Assembly (NCBI GenBank): GCA_011192055.1
Contig: DUES01000180.1
Coordinates: 1-14,893 of the forward strand
From: Dehalococcoidia bacterium
GTDB lineage: Bacteria; Chloroflexota; Dehalococcoidia; Dehalococcoidales; Fen-1064
Reading direction: 5' to 3'
Length of the DNA stretch: 14,893 nt
Part shown: one piece after another, positions 5,602 through 13,740 of the stretch
Numbering within the stretch: the stretch's first letter is position 1
Layout of the letters: each line of letters starts with the position of its first letter
Made by a program: the position numbers and the translations under genes
Notes under the pieces: model-generated
The model's database searches: none
Told to the model about the DNA's origin: nothing
Seen by the model: only the letters and a program-made list of their open reading frames with translations

Positions 5602-7578
5602 ATGGCAAAGACAGAAGAAGAAAAAACAATAACCTCCATGATGGCGGAGAACAGAGTTTTTCACCCTTCGGAAGAAGCTACTCAAAACGCTTATATCAAG
5701 GACCTTGATGAATACCGGGAAATTTACCGGAAATCAATTGAGGACCCCGAAACGTTCTGGGGAGAATTAGCCGAGCAGCTTGACTGGTACAAGAAGTGGG
5801 ATAAAGTGCTTGTCGAGGACTTCAAAGAGGCCAAGCACGAATGGTTTGTCGGCGGCAAGCTCAATGTTTCCTACAACTGCCTGGACAGGCAGTTGAAAAC
5901 ATGGAGAAAGAATAAGGCTGCCCTTATCTGGGAAGGTGATATTGGTGACAGCAAGACCCTGACCTACCAGGAGCTTTACAACGAAGTATGCAAGTTTGCC
6001 AATGTACTGAAAAAACTCGGTGTTAAAAAGGGTGACCGGGTTACCATTTACCTGCCTATGATTGTTGAATTACCAATTGCGATGCTTGCCTGCGCCCGGA
6101 TAGGCGCCATTCACAGTGTTGTATTCGGTGGTTTCAGCGCCGAAGCCCTGAGGGACCGGATAGTTGACTGTAAGAGTACATTTATCATCTGTGCCGACGG
6201 TTACTACCGAAGCGGTAAAGTCATAAGAAGCAAAGATAACGCTGACAAAGCCCTCACCGAATGTCCCGATGTCCAAACATTGATGGTAGTCAAGAGGGCC
6301 GATATCGGGGTTGAAATGAAGGAGGGTCGTGACCGCTGGTGGCATGACGAGATGTCCGCCGAAGATATCACACCTCATTGTGAGCCCGAGGTAATGGATT
6401 CCGAAGACCCGCTGTTTATTCTTTATACCAGCGGCAGCACCGGAAAACCGAAGGGTGTGCTTCATACCCAGGCAGGTTATCTGCTCTATACCTACCAGAC
6501 CTTTAAGTGGATTTTTGATGTTAAAGAAGAGGATACCTACTGGTGCACGGCTGATATCGGCTGGGTAACCGGACACAGCTATATTGTCTATGGTCCGCTG
6601 GCCTTTGGTGCTACCAGCCTGATGTTTGAGGGCGTACCGACATATCCTCACCCGGACCGGTTCTGGGACATCGTGGAGAAGTACCGGGTAAACATATTCT
6701 ACACCGCACCAACAGCCCTCAGGGCGCTGATGAGGGAAGGAAACCAGTGGCCTGAGAAACATGACCTTAGTTCGCTGCGCATCCTCGGTTCAGTCGGTGA
6801 ACCGATTAACCCCGAGGCATGGATGTGGTACTACAATGAAATCGGCAAGGGCAGGTGCCCCCTGGTAGATACCTGGTGGCAAACAGAAACCGGCGGTATC
6901 CTGATTTCGCCTTTTCCCGGAGCTGTACCGCTGAAACCGGGCTCTGCTACACTCCCATTCCCGGGAATTGAAGCCGCCGTGATAAGGGATAACGGTTCTA
7001 CTACCGATGTGAATGAGGGTGGTTATCTCGTAATCCGGAAGCCCTGGCCCGGCTTGATGCGCCGGGTATACGGCGAGCCGGAACGGTTTAAGAATACCTA
7101 CTTCACCCAGTATCCGGGTGTCTACACTGCGGGCGATGGCGCCAGGATAGACGAGGATGGCTACTTCTGGCTGATGGGACGGATAGATGATGTCATCAAT
7201 GTATCGGGACATCGTATCGGTACCGCCGAAGTTGAAAGTGCCCTGGTATCCCACGAATCTGTTGCCGAGGCTGCAGTTGTGGGTATGCCCCATGAAATCA
7301 AGGGACAGGGCATATATGCCTTTGTTACCCTCAATGCCGGTCTGCTGGGTTCGGACGAACTTAAGAAAGAACTGGTAGCCCACGTCCGTAAGGAAATCGG
7401 TCCCATAGCCAGTCCTGACCTCATCCAGTTTGCTGATGCCCTGCCCAAGACAAGGAGTGGTAAAATCATGCGGCGGATACTCACCAAGATTGCCGCCGGC
7501 GATGTTGACAACCTGGGTGATATCAGTACACTGGCTGACCCTTCCGTTGTTGAGAGTATCAAACAGGATAGACAGTAG
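5602..7578 (+). CDS. acs: Acetyl-CoA synthetase (AMP-forming)
   Basis: This cytoplasmic enzyme makes acetyl-CoA from acetate, ATP and CoA through acetyl-AMP. The 658-residue length and N-terminal domain ([31 protein letters not shown]) are typical of Acs rather than longer-chain acyl-CoA synthetases. The adenylate-forming motifs are intact: [11 protein letters not shown] (275-285), WWQTETGG (425-432), the hinge [13 protein letters not shown] and [11 protein letters not shown] (615-625). In the last of these, K621 matches the catalytic lysine that is reversibly acetylated in the family. The start is in register with the family, though the nearest Shine-Dalgarno-like AAAGGA is about 16 bases away. 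It is a single gene, convergent with the acyl-CoA carboxylase. A broader preference such as propionate is possible. Confidence 0.93.
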   Translation: MAKTEEEKTITSMMAENRVFHPSEEATQNAYIKDLDEYREIYRKSIEDPETFWGELAEQLDWYKKWDKVLVEDFKEAKHEWFVGGKLNVSYNCLDRQLKTWRKNKAALIWEGDIGDSKTLTYQELYNEVCKFANVLKKLGVKKGDRVTIYLPMIVELPIAMLACARIGAIHSVVFGGFSAEALRDRIVDCKSTFIICADGYYRSGKVIRSKDNADKALTECPDVQTLMVVKRADIGVEMKEGRDRWWHDEMSAEDITPHCEPEVMDSEDPLFILYTSGSTGKPKGVLHTQAGYLLYTYQTFKWIFDVKEEDTYWCTADIGWVTGHSYIVYGPLAFGATSLMFEGVPTYPHPDRFWDIVEKYRVNIFYTAPTALRALMREGNQWPEKHDLSSLRILGSVGEPINPEAWMWYYNEIGKGRCPLVDTWWQTETGGILISPFPGAVPLKPGSATLPFPGIEAAVIRDNGSTTDVNEGGYLVIRKPWPGLMRRVYGEPERFKNTYFTQYPGVYTAGDGARIDEDGYFWLMGRIDDVINVSGHRIGTAEVESALVSHESVAEAAVVGMPHEIKGQGIYAFVTLNAGLLGSDELKKELVAHVRKEIGPIASPDLIQFADALPKTRSGKIMRRILTKIAAGDVDNLGDISTLADPSVVESIKQDRQ

Positions 7579-7617
7579 TAACCTTTAGCTGATTATCCTT
7601 GTCAGGTGTAAACGAAG

Positions 7618-7644
7618 CGGGCTCCGGAGAAAATCCGGAGCCCG
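7618..7644. terminator. Terminator hairpin between convergent genes
   Basis: CGGGCTCCGGA (7618-7628) and TCCGGAGCCCG (7634-7644) form a perfect 11-bp GC-rich stem with a GAAAA loop. It lies 40 bases after the acs stop and 45 bases from the carboxylase stop, so it could serve both strands. Neither side has a long T-run (TTACTGTT on plus, CTTCGTTT on minus). Confidence 0.75.
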
Positions 7645-7688
7645 TTACTGTTCTGGTGGCGTAAGAAGAATGGGTTTCGTTGTTGTTA

Positions 7689-10600
7689 TTACCACGTATC
7701 TACGTTGGGGCGTTTTTTACCGGTACGCGGAGGGGGCGGGGGAACTGACTTTAGCGCACGAACGATAATGTTCCGGGATTCAGCCGGGTCAATGACATCA
7801 TCAATCTCGAAGTGACTTGCCATGTTGATAGCCTTGCCGTGCTCGTAAGCCCGGGCAACCATCTTTTCGTATTCAGTCTTTCGTTCTTCAGGTTCCTCGA
7901 TTGCCATGAGTTCCTTGCGGTAACCGAGTTTCACCTGTCCTTCAAGCCCCATGCCGCCGTATTCCCCGGTTGGCCAGGAGACAGTAAGAAGCGGGGCATG
8001 CGAACTGCCGCCCTGCATGGCCTGGGCACCGAGGCCGTATGATTTCCTGATGACAATGGTGAAGTAAGGTACTGTCATATTGGCACTGACGACAAACATG
8101 CGGCAGGAGTGGCGTACCAGGGCTGTTTTCTCAATCTCCGGCCCGACCATTATGCCCGGGGTATCACTGAGAAACAGTACCGGGATATCAAAGGCATCGC
8201 ATATCTGCATCATCCTTGCCGCCTTGTTCGCACCGGGGCTGTCAATAGCTCCGGAGAGATGAGAGGGATTATTGGCAATGACACCCAGGGGGCGGCCTTC
8301 TATTCTGATAAAGGAAGTTATCATACCGAAGCCGTAGTGCCGTCGTAACTCAAGCACGGAACCGGTATCCGCCATGGTCTCTATCACCGCCCGCATGTCA
8401 TACACCCGCAGCCGGTTCTCCGGGACGATTCCCCGCAGCAGTCGCTGGTCGGCACACTCCCACTTGTCGACTGGTCCCTGGAAGTAGGACACATACTGTT
8501 TAGCCGCACGTACTGCTTCGACTTCATCTTTCACCGGAATATCTACCACACCGTTAGGGACCTGTATGCTCATGGGGCCTACTTCCTCAGGTGTAAATAC
8601 GCCGAGGGAGCCGCCCTCTATCATGGCGGGACCGCCCATGCCGATGCTGGAGTTCTCCTTGGCAATAATTACGTCACAGCAACCAAGCAGGACAGCGTTT
8701 CCCGCGAAGCACCTGCCGGCATTTACGCCAACCAGAGGCACCAGACCGCTGAGTTTGGCAAACAGGTGAAACGCCAGGACATCCTGCCCGGCCACACCGG
8801 TGGAGTCCGTATCTCCCGGACGTCCTCCGCCGCCCTCGCTGAATAGTATCAGGGGAAGGCGTGATTTTGCAGCGACTTCAAAGATACGGTCCTTTTTCCT
8901 GTGGTTCTGGAAACCCTGTGTGCCGGCAAGGACCATGTAATCGTATGACACGATGGCGCACCGGGACTTCTCGTCGCCAAACAGGTCGCCATTGATACCG
9001 CCGATGCCTGCAATCATCCCGTCAGCGGGTGTGTTCTGAATCAGGTCATCCATAGCGCGTCGTCTTCGCTGTGCTGCCAGGGCCAGACCGCCATACTCCG
9101 TAAATGTCCCGGAGTCGCAGATGTCATCGATATTTTCCCGTGCGGTTCGTTGCCCTATCTTCCGTCGTTTGGCAACTGAATCCGAGCGTGCGTCATCGAG
9201 CAGGATATCATGGCGCTGGACTACTTCTGCAAGATCAGGACGAATATAGTCAAGGTCAACGTCTTTCTGGACTTCAGTTTCCGTCAGGTCGATCTCACGC
9301 TCTTCGATGAATGCCAGGGGGTGTCCTTCGTATATCGTGTCTTCAACTGCCACGGCAATCCGGCGTACGGTTCCGCTGACAGGAGAGCGTACGACATGCT
9401 CCATTTTCATGGCATTCATGACGAGGATTTCCTGGTCTTTTCGCACGGTATCACCGTCACTCACGGCGATGCTGACAATAGTACCCTGCATGGGTGCTTC
9501 CAGGATAACAGTACCTTCCATTCCGGCCATGTTTACCGGTGCAGTCGAATTGGTATCAAACGTACCGGTCTGTATCAGTTCGGTCCTGGCTTCCTGACCG
9601 TATTGCAGAACGGCGAGAGGGTCCACGTTGTCCACCGTTGCACCTGCCTGGGCATTTGGCTTAACTGCCGGTGCATTAAAGAACAGCTGCTGGTGTATCC
9701 TGCTATCGGTTTCAACCAGCGTTTCAATGTGGTCATCAACAAAACGGGTATAGATACGGTTAGCAATGAAATCCGGGTGCTGGAGAATATTCTGGAGAAA
9801 CGGAATATTGGTGGAAACCCCTTCAATTTTAAATTCGCAAATGGCACGGTAGGTGCGAATGGCTGCATCGGCAAAGCTGGCAGAAGTGGAATGGCCGATA
9901 CATTTCGCCAGGAGACTGTCATAGTGGGGATTGGTCTGGTATCCCGTATAGCCGAAAGTGTCTACCCTGATACCACGACCCGATGGCACTTCGAATGCGG
10001 TCAGTTTTCCACCTGCAGGGCGTGCAATGCCATCCTGGCCCATTGTTTCCATGTTGATTCGTGCCTGGATAGCATATCCGTGAGGTTCCGGTATGTTTTC
10101 CTGGTCCAGCCCGAGGTTGCCAAGACTGCTTCCACCTGCAATCTGGAGCTGGGTTTTTACCAGGTCAATGTCCGTCACCTCCTCTGTTACGGTATGTTCG
10201 ACCTGGAGTCTGGCATTAGTCTCGATGAATGCGTAGCTGATATCATCTCCGGCTGCGTCGGTGTCTACCATGAATTCAAAAGTACCGGCACTCCGGTAGC
10301 CTGCGGCCTTTGCCATTTCCACCGCATCCCGGGTAAGCCGTTTGCGCAGTTCCGGAGACACACCCGGGCTGGGTGCAATTTCCATTACTTTCTGGTACTG
10401 TCTCTGGATACTGCACTCGCGTTCTCCGAGGTGGCTTACTGCGCCATACTCGTCCCCGATAACCTGCACTTCGATATGCCGTGCCCGACGTATCAGTTCT
10501 TCTACGTATAATTCTCCGTTACCGAAAGCTTGCAGTGCTTCCGACTGGCACCGGGTGTACGCTTCTTCGAGTTCGTCAAAGCCGTATACGGGGCGCATAC

Positions 10601-11093
10601 CACGGCCACCACCACCGGAAATGGCCTTAATCATAATGGCGCCGTTATCTCCCAGCGAATCGAGGAATTCCCTGGCCCGGTCAATGGTCACAGGCCCGTT
10701 GGAACCTTTCAGCAGGGGCACACCGCAACGCTCAGCCAGCAGTCTGGCCTGGGCCTTGTTACCGAATGCCTCCAGGTTTTCTACCGTTGGACCAACAAAT
10801 ACCAGGCTTTCCTCCTCACATCTTCGTGCAAGCTGTGCGTTTTCACTTAAGAAGCCGTAACCCGGATGAATGGCATCGCAGTCAGATTCCTTTGCAGTGG
10901 CAATCATCTGCTCGATGTCCAGGTAGGCGGCGGCTCCCACACCCTGGATGACGGCAGCTTCATCGGCTTTCTTGGTGTGGAGGGAATTAGCGTCATCCCT
11001 GGGAAACACTGCCACTGTCGGAATGTTTAACTCGGCAGCCGCCCGCATTATGCGAACAGCTATTTCTCCTCGATTTGCTATAAGTAATTTCAA
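7689..11093 (-). CDS. Single-chain biotin-dependent acyl-CoA carboxylase (BC-BCCP-CT fusion)
   Basis: This 1134-residue protein carries all parts of an acyl-CoA carboxylase. Biotin carboxylase (about 1-470) has ANRGEIAVR (6-14), the ATP-grasp glycine loop SGGGGRGMR (159-167), ERECSIQRQYQK (224-235) and the ETNARLQVEH ligand region (291-300). A linker (about 470-525) precedes the biotin carrier domain (about 525-605), with NAMKMEH and biotinyl lysine K563. The carboxyltransferase (about 615-1115) has paired crotonase-like halves, including SEGGGGRPGD and DTPGIMVGP. It should carboxylate an acyl-CoA with bicarbonate and ATP. This domain order is that of the long-chain acyl-CoA carboxylases; acetyl-, propionyl- or longer acyl-CoA could be the substrate. 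The start codon is TTG, placed by the conserved MKLLIANRGEIA beginning; AAAGGAG lies 13 bases upstream. A proline-rich, basic tail ends the chain. Confidence 0.93.
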   Translation of the reverse strand: MKLLIANRGEIAVRIMRAAAELNIPTVAVFPRDDANSLHTKKADEAAVIQGVGAAAYLDIEQMIATAKESDCDAIHPGYGFLSENAQLARRCEEESLVFVGPTVENLEAFGNKAQARLLAERCGVPLLKGSNGPVTIDRAREFLDSLGDNGAIMIKAISGGGGRGMRPVYGFDELEEAYTRCQSEALQAFGNGELYVEELIRRARHIEVQVIGDEYGAVSHLGERECSIQRQYQKVMEIAPSPGVSPELRKRLTRDAVEMAKAAGYRSAGTFEFMVDTDAAGDDISYAFIETNARLQVEHTVTEEVTDIDLVKTQLQIAGGSSLGNLGLDQENIPEPHGYAIQARINMETMGQDGIARPAGGKLTAFEVPSGRGIRVDTFGYTGYQTNPHYDSLLAKCIGHSTSASFADAAIRTYRAICEFKIEGVSTNIPFLQNILQHPDFIANRIYTRFVDDHIETLVETDSRIHQQLFFNAPAVKPNAQAGATVDNVDPLAVLQYGQEARTELIQTGTFDTNSTAPVNMAGMEGTVILEAPMQGTIVSIAVSDGDTVRKDQEILVMNAMKMEHVVRSPVSGTVRRIAVAVEDTIYEGHPLAFIEEREIDLTETEVQKDVDLDYIRPDLAEVVQRHDILLDDARSDSVAKRRKIGQRTARENIDDICDSGTFTEYGGLALAAQRRRRAMDDLIQNTPADGMIAGIGGINGDLFGDEKSRCAIVSYDYMVLAGTQGFQNHRKKDRIFEVAAKSRLPLILFSEGGGGRPGDTDSTGVAGQDVLAFHLFAKLSGLVPLVGVNAGRCFAGNAVLLGCCDVIIAKENSSIGMGGPAMIEGGSLGVFTPEEVGPMSIQVPNGVVDIPVKDEVEAVRAAKQYVSYFQGPVDKWECADQRLLRGIVPENRLRVYDMRAVIETMADTGSVLELRRHYGFGMITSFIRIEGRPLGVIANNPSHLSGAIDSPGANKAARMMQICDAFDIPVLFLSDTPGIMVGPEIEKTALVRHSCRMFVVSANMTVPYFTIVIRKSYGLGAQAMQGGSSHAPLLTVSWPTGEYGGMGLEGQVKLGYRKELMAIEEPEERKTEYEKMVARAYEHGKAINMASHFEIDDVIDPAESRNIIVRALKSVPPPPPRTGKKRPNVDTW

Positions 11094-11138
11094 GGAAAGT
11101 CATCTGCTCCTTTGCTTTATTCGGTCACTGAACGGTGA

Positions 11139-11173
11139 ATTGCGGGTTTCCATTGAAACTCATTACGGGTTTC
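11139..11173. repeat. 12-bp direct repeat in the carboxylase leader
   Basis: ATTGCGGGTTTC (11139-11150) and ATTACGGGTTTC (11162-11173) match at 11 of 12 positions with a 23-bp period, roughly two helical turns. GAAAC (11155-11159) between them can pair with either GTTTC. The repeat lies just downstream of the predicted start point, a usual place for a repressor or attenuator. Confidence 0.4.
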
Positions 11174-11199
11174 AGCAAGTGCTCCTTGTATTGTCTCTA

Positions 11200-11228
11200 A
11201 TAGTACCAAGCAGGCTTATGGCGGTCAA
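11200..11228 (-). promoter_or_regulatory. Sigma-70 promoter for the acyl-CoA carboxylase
   Basis: On the minus strand TTGACC (11223-11228) and TACTAT (11200-11205) are separated by 17 bases. Transcription would start near 11193, giving a leader of about 100 nt to the TTG start. The leader contains the direct repeat at 11139-11173. Confidence 0.55.
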
Positions 11229-11342
11229 ACACCATGAAGAGTTATAGCCGGTTAATCCCCTTCTTATTTACAACAATATTATCCTGAGATTCTTTCTGTA
11301 GTATTTCCCTGTTTACTCTTTTTCTATTGTGTGTTAACATTA

Positions 11343-11364
11343 ATTATGAGCATATGCTCATAAT
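11343..11364. promoter_or_regulatory. 22-bp perfect palindrome upstream of the DUF134 gene
   Basis: The sequence centred on TGAGCATATGCTCA reads identically on both strands for 22 bases, ending 22 bases before the ATG of the DUF134 regulator. It overlaps any plausible -10 region (for example CATAAT at 11359-11364), so a bound dimer would block transcription of the cluster. The natural candidate binder is the DUF134 protein itself. Confidence 0.65.
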
Positions 11365-11386
11365 ACAGCGATGAAGTGAGACTGTT

Positions 11387-11860
11387 ATGCCAAGACCTCC
11401 GAAATGCCGCCGGGTAGCATTTATACCTGACGCAACGTACTTCAAACCGGCCGGCATACCTATGAGAGTTTTGGATGAGGTTGTCATGTCACTGGAAGAA
11501 GCCGAGGCGATACGGCTGAAAGACCTTGAAGGCCTTGAGCAGGAAGAGGGTGCCAGGCGAATGAACGTATCCCGACCGACCTTTCAAAGAGTACTGGCAG
11601 CGGCGCGACAGAAACTTGCGGATGCCCTTCTTCGCGGTAAGGCGATAAGGATTGGCGGTGGCAACTTCGAGATGGCGCAGCGCCGATTCCGTTGCTTCAA
11701 CGGCCACGAGTGGGATATCCCGATTGAAGTAGCCGCAGGGAGAAACCCCGCTTCATGCCCTACCTGCAGAAATGTGGATATTACACTGGTCGCTCCAGTG
11801 GGTGGTAACTACGGCGGGAGAGGTCAGGGCAGGCATCGTGGGGGAAGGCGTGGAATGTAA
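11387..11860 (+). CDS. DUF134 family DNA-binding protein with C-terminal zinc-ribbon-like region
   Basis: DUF134 proteins are predicted regulators with a sigma-factor-like helix-turn-helix. Here the family start (MPRPPKCRRV...) leads into the helix-turn-helix at about 35-86, including LEEAEAIRLKDLEGLEQEEGA and MNVSRPTFQRVLAAARQKLA. Unlike a bare regulator, the 157-residue chain continues with C103-x3-H107 and C124-x2-C127, a probable metal site, and a basic glycine/arginine tail (141-156). It heads the plus-strand cluster and sits directly behind the 22-bp palindrome, suggesting autoregulation. The C-terminal metal site could let it sense metal or redox state. Family call is firm; target and signal are inferred. 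Confidence 0.9.
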   Translation: MPRPPKCRRVAFIPDATYFKPAGIPMRVLDEVVMSLEEAEAIRLKDLEGLEQEEGARRMNVSRPTFQRVLAAARQKLADALLRGKAIRIGGGNFEMAQRRFRCFNGHEWDIPIEVAAGRNPASCPTCRNVDITLVAPVGGNYGGRGQGRHRGGRRGM

Positions 11861-11892
11861 TATTCCGCCAGGGAACAGGAAGGCGTACTGAA

Positions 11893-12615
11893 GTGAAGAT
11901 AATCGAAGACCTGCTCTCTATACTGGACTATAATTCGGCAGTGCAAGACGTACGGCAGGGCCCTTTTCAGACAGCGGCAGTAACCCGTAGCTGCGGCCTT
12001 GCATCCACACCTCACGACCCTGGTCCTCACCACACCCGGTCGCCGGTAAAAGAGGCCGGTTCGCTTGTGGACTATGACAGCCGGACACTGGCTCGATTAG
12101 CCCTCTCAGCAAGCACTCTTGAAGCAGCAATCGGTATGGCTGCCATTAACTCGCTTCTCAAAGTTGAAGAGCAATATTGCACAGAACTCAACGCCGGTGA
12201 CCTTCTCGCTAAGAAGGGAGAAGGGAAAAAGGTAGCCATAGTTGGACACTTTCCCTTCATCCCCTGCCTCCGCACTATTACCGGAGAGTTATGGGTGATT
12301 GAGAAAAACCCGCAGGAAGGTGACTTCCCCGAGGCAGAATCGGAAAGACTCATTCCACAGGCAGACGTAATCGGCATCACCGGTACCGCATTTACAAATC
12401 ACACCATCGAGCACCTGCTGGACCTGTGTAATCCTGATGCTTATATTGTCGTACTGGGCGGAACAACTCCGTTATCTCCCGTACTGTTCGACTACGGTGT
12501 TAATGCTATCTCGGGTACGAGAGTGATTGACCCTGCGAAAGTACTGTCTGGTGTAAGCCAGGGAGCTACGTTCCGGCAGATAAAGGGAGTACGGCGCCTG
12601 ACCATGGAGAGATAA
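11893..12615 (+). CDS. DUF4213/DUF364-like protein, putative metal-chelation domain
   Basis: The 240-residue product resembles the DUF364 group: an N-terminal alpha/beta part (about 5-95, ending LEAAIGMAAINSLL) and a Rossmann-like C-terminal part (about 100-235) with KKVAIVGHFPFIPCL, LWVIEKNP, ADVIGITGTAFTNHTIEHLL and VVLGGTTPLSPVLF. The family is annotated as a putative heavy-metal chelation domain; no reaction is established that I can name. Histidines at 41, 46, 47 and 119 with cysteines 34 and 125 might bind metal. The start is GTG, 9 bases after AGGAAGG; this gives the expected N-terminus. It follows DUF134 by 32 bases and precedes the ferredoxin by 3, so co-transcription is likely. Confidence 0.75.
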   Translation: MKIIEDLLSILDYNSAVQDVRQGPFQTAAVTRSCGLASTPHDPGPHHTRSPVKEAGSLVDYDSRTLARLALSASTLEAAIGMAAINSLLKVEEQYCTELNAGDLLAKKGEGKKVAIVGHFPFIPCLRTITGELWVIEKNPQEGDFPEAESERLIPQADVIGITGTAFTNHTIEHLLDLCNPDAYIVVLGGTTPLSPVLFDYGVNAISGTRVIDPAKVLSGVSQGATFRQIKGVRRLTMER

Positions 12616-12618
12616 ACA

Positions 12619-13038
12619 ATGTTTATAATTGACAGTTCCAGGTGTAACGGTTGTGGAAGCTGTGTCCAGTCATGCCCGCAGGGAGCAATCACCCTGAGCG
12701 GTGACCTGGCTGTGATAGACCAGGAACTGTGTATCCGGTGTGGCAGTTGTGTGACAGTATGCCCCGGTAATGCCATTAGTGAGAAATTACCGGTACATAG
12801 TCCTGTACGCGATACAGTACCGCTATATGCGGAAGCCAGCAATGGAGGTGGAATTATGCGAGGGAGAGGCTGGATTGGTCTGAGACATCAACGCTGGGGT
12901 CGAGGTGGAGGCAGAGGCCGCGGAAGGGGCAATCCTTTTCCTGCCTGCCGGAATTACGCCTGGCTCCCACGGAGATGGTGGGCGGCCCGACCAGGGATAA
13001 CGCCATACTCTTACACACCACGCGGACCGTTTATATAG
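12619..13038 (+). CDS. 2[4Fe-4S] ferredoxin with Gly/Arg-rich, Trp-rich tail
   Basis: The N-terminal 55 residues are a bacterial-type ferredoxin with two complete cluster motifs: C9-x2-C12-x2-C15-x3-C19-P and C38-x2-C41-x2-C44-x3-C48-P. It is a low-potential cytoplasmic electron carrier. The remaining 84 residues are unusual: a linker, then a GRGRG-rich basic stretch (about 81-104) and an aromatic end (NYAWLPRRWWAARPGITPY). The tail resembles the neighbouring DUF5320-like small proteins more than any ferredoxin. M80 is preceded by a perfectly spaced ribosome-binding site, so the tail may be a fused or separately translated small gene. GGAGAG lies shortly before the start, overlapping the end of the DUF364-like gene. 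Probable partner: the ferredoxin-containing ATPase downstream. Confidence 0.88.
   Translation: MFIIDSSRCNGCGSCVQSCPQGAITLSGDLAVIDQELCIRCGSCVTVCPGNAISEKLPVHSPVRDTVPLYAEASNGGGIMRGRGWIGLRHQRWGRGGGRGRGRGNPFPACRNYAWLPRRWWAARPGITPYSYTPRGPFI
12856..13038 (+). other. In-frame internal start: possible 60-residue separate product
   Basis: ATG at 12856 is in frame with the ferredoxin (codon 80) and is preceded by GGAGGT (12844-12849) with a 6-base spacer, better than the ferredoxin's own site. The product would be a Gly/Arg-rich peptide starting MRGRGWIGLRHQRW, similar in style to the DUF5320-like protein 50 bases downstream. Translation from here is a prediction; the alternative is that GGAGGT is simply the coding sequence for two glycines in the linker. 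Confidence 0.4.
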
Positions 13039-13087
13039 TAATTGTACAGGTGCTTCACTTCAATGGTCATCAGGGGAGGTGACAAAA

Positions 13088-13351
13088 ATGGGATATGGAA
13101 GAGGGTCTGGTTTCAGAGGAGCAGCTCCGGGCTGGCCATACATCGGGCGTGGCCGGGGTGGACTTCCACGGTGCTGGTATCCTGGACTGTCCGCAGGTTT
13201 TGTCCCCTATGCCGCACCATGGATGACTCCCGGCTGGCCTGTGCCAGCAGGTGAAGAAGAACTGGACATCTTGAGACAGCAGGCTAACGATATGAAATCA
13301 CAACTCGAAAACATTGAGCACCGAATTCACGAACTGGAAAATACTGAATGA
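13088..13351 (+). CDS. Small DUF5320-like protein with C-terminal coiled coil
   Basis: The 87-residue product has a Gly/Arg/Pro/aromatic-rich first half (MGYGRGSGFRG..., GRGRGG) and a charged helical C-terminus, EELDILRQQANDMKSQLENI (from about residue 56), that looks like a coiled coil. The ATG at 13088 is chosen over GTG 13079 because GGGGAGG precedes it by about 8 bases. It is a diverged duplicate of the next gene: their helical ends align as EELDILRQQANDMK / QELDLLKEQARAMK. Proteins of this style commonly accompany NifX-like and ferredoxin-type ATPase genes in anaerobes. Function is unknown; scaffolding of a complex is a guess. Confidence 0.8.
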   Translation: MGYGRGSGFRGAAPGWPYIGRGRGGLPRCWYPGLSAGFVPYAAPWMTPGWPVPAGEEELDILRQQANDMKSQLENIEHRIHELENTE

Positions 13352-13403
13352 ATACTATGAGAGAGTAAACATCGGGATGCGAGAGTTAACAGTCGCTCAC
13401 ACA

Positions 13404-13417
13404 TGATATTAATATCA
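13404..13417. other. 14-bp perfect palindrome TGATATTAATATCA
   Basis: A perfect palindrome in the 80-base gap between the two DUF5320-like genes, ending 14 bases before the next start and just ahead of GGGGGTG. It may be an internal operator or promoter element, or an AT-rich chance palindrome. Confidence 0.3.
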
Positions 13418-13431
13418 AAAGGGGGTGCATT

Positions 13432-13731
13432 ATGCCAGGATTTGATGGAACGGGACCCAATGGTATGGGATCAATGACAGGTGGCGGTAGAGGCTTCTGC
13501 AGACCTTGGGGAATGAGAACAGGGCGACGCTGGTTCGGCAGACCACAGGATTGGGGGTACAATGCCCCTTACTATGGCACCGGGCAGTATGCTTCCGGTC
13601 CCACTTCCTTTGTTCCCCGGGCAAGCCGGGAGCAGGAACTTGATTTACTGAAAGAGCAGGCCCGCGCTATGAAAGAAGACCTGGAACAAATTGAAGCCAG
13701 GATGACTGAACTAGGTTCTAATAAAGAATAA
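13432..13731 (+). CDS. DUF5320 family protein
   Basis: The 99-residue protein starts with the family-like signature MPGFDGTGPNGMGSMTGGGR, continues with an aromatic/Gly-rich region (WFGRPQDWGYNAPYYGTG) and ends in a charged helix, EQELDLLKEQARAMKEDLEQ and onward, likely a coiled coil for oligomerisation. GGGGGTG lies 7 to 8 bases before the ATG. Only one cysteine (C23) is present, so it does not hold a classical Fe-S cluster alone. The gene is 9 bases upstream of the NifX-like gene, arguing for co-translation. The family is small, mostly anaerobic and functionally uncharacterised. Confidence 0.85.
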   Translation: MPGFDGTGPNGMGSMTGGGRGFCRPWGMRTGRRWFGRPQDWGYNAPYYGTGQYASGPTSFVPRASREQELDLLKEQARAMKEDLEQIEARMTELGSNKE

Positions 13732-13740
13732 GGAGTTAAA

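Noticed and set aside
6070..7562. Long antisense frames opposite acs
   Set aside because: The acs reading is a complete, conserved enzyme; the antisense translations show no family features.
9210..10511. 433-codon open frame on the plus strand
   Set aside because: It lies wholly antisense to the carboxylase, whose domains are intact across the same bases; the translation has no recognisable motif and no ribosome-binding site. It is a by-product of codon bias.
13404..13417. FNR box at TGATATTAATATCA
   Set aside because: FNR sites have TTGAT-N4-ATCAA; here the half-sites are separated by 6 bases, so only a generic palindrome is claimed.
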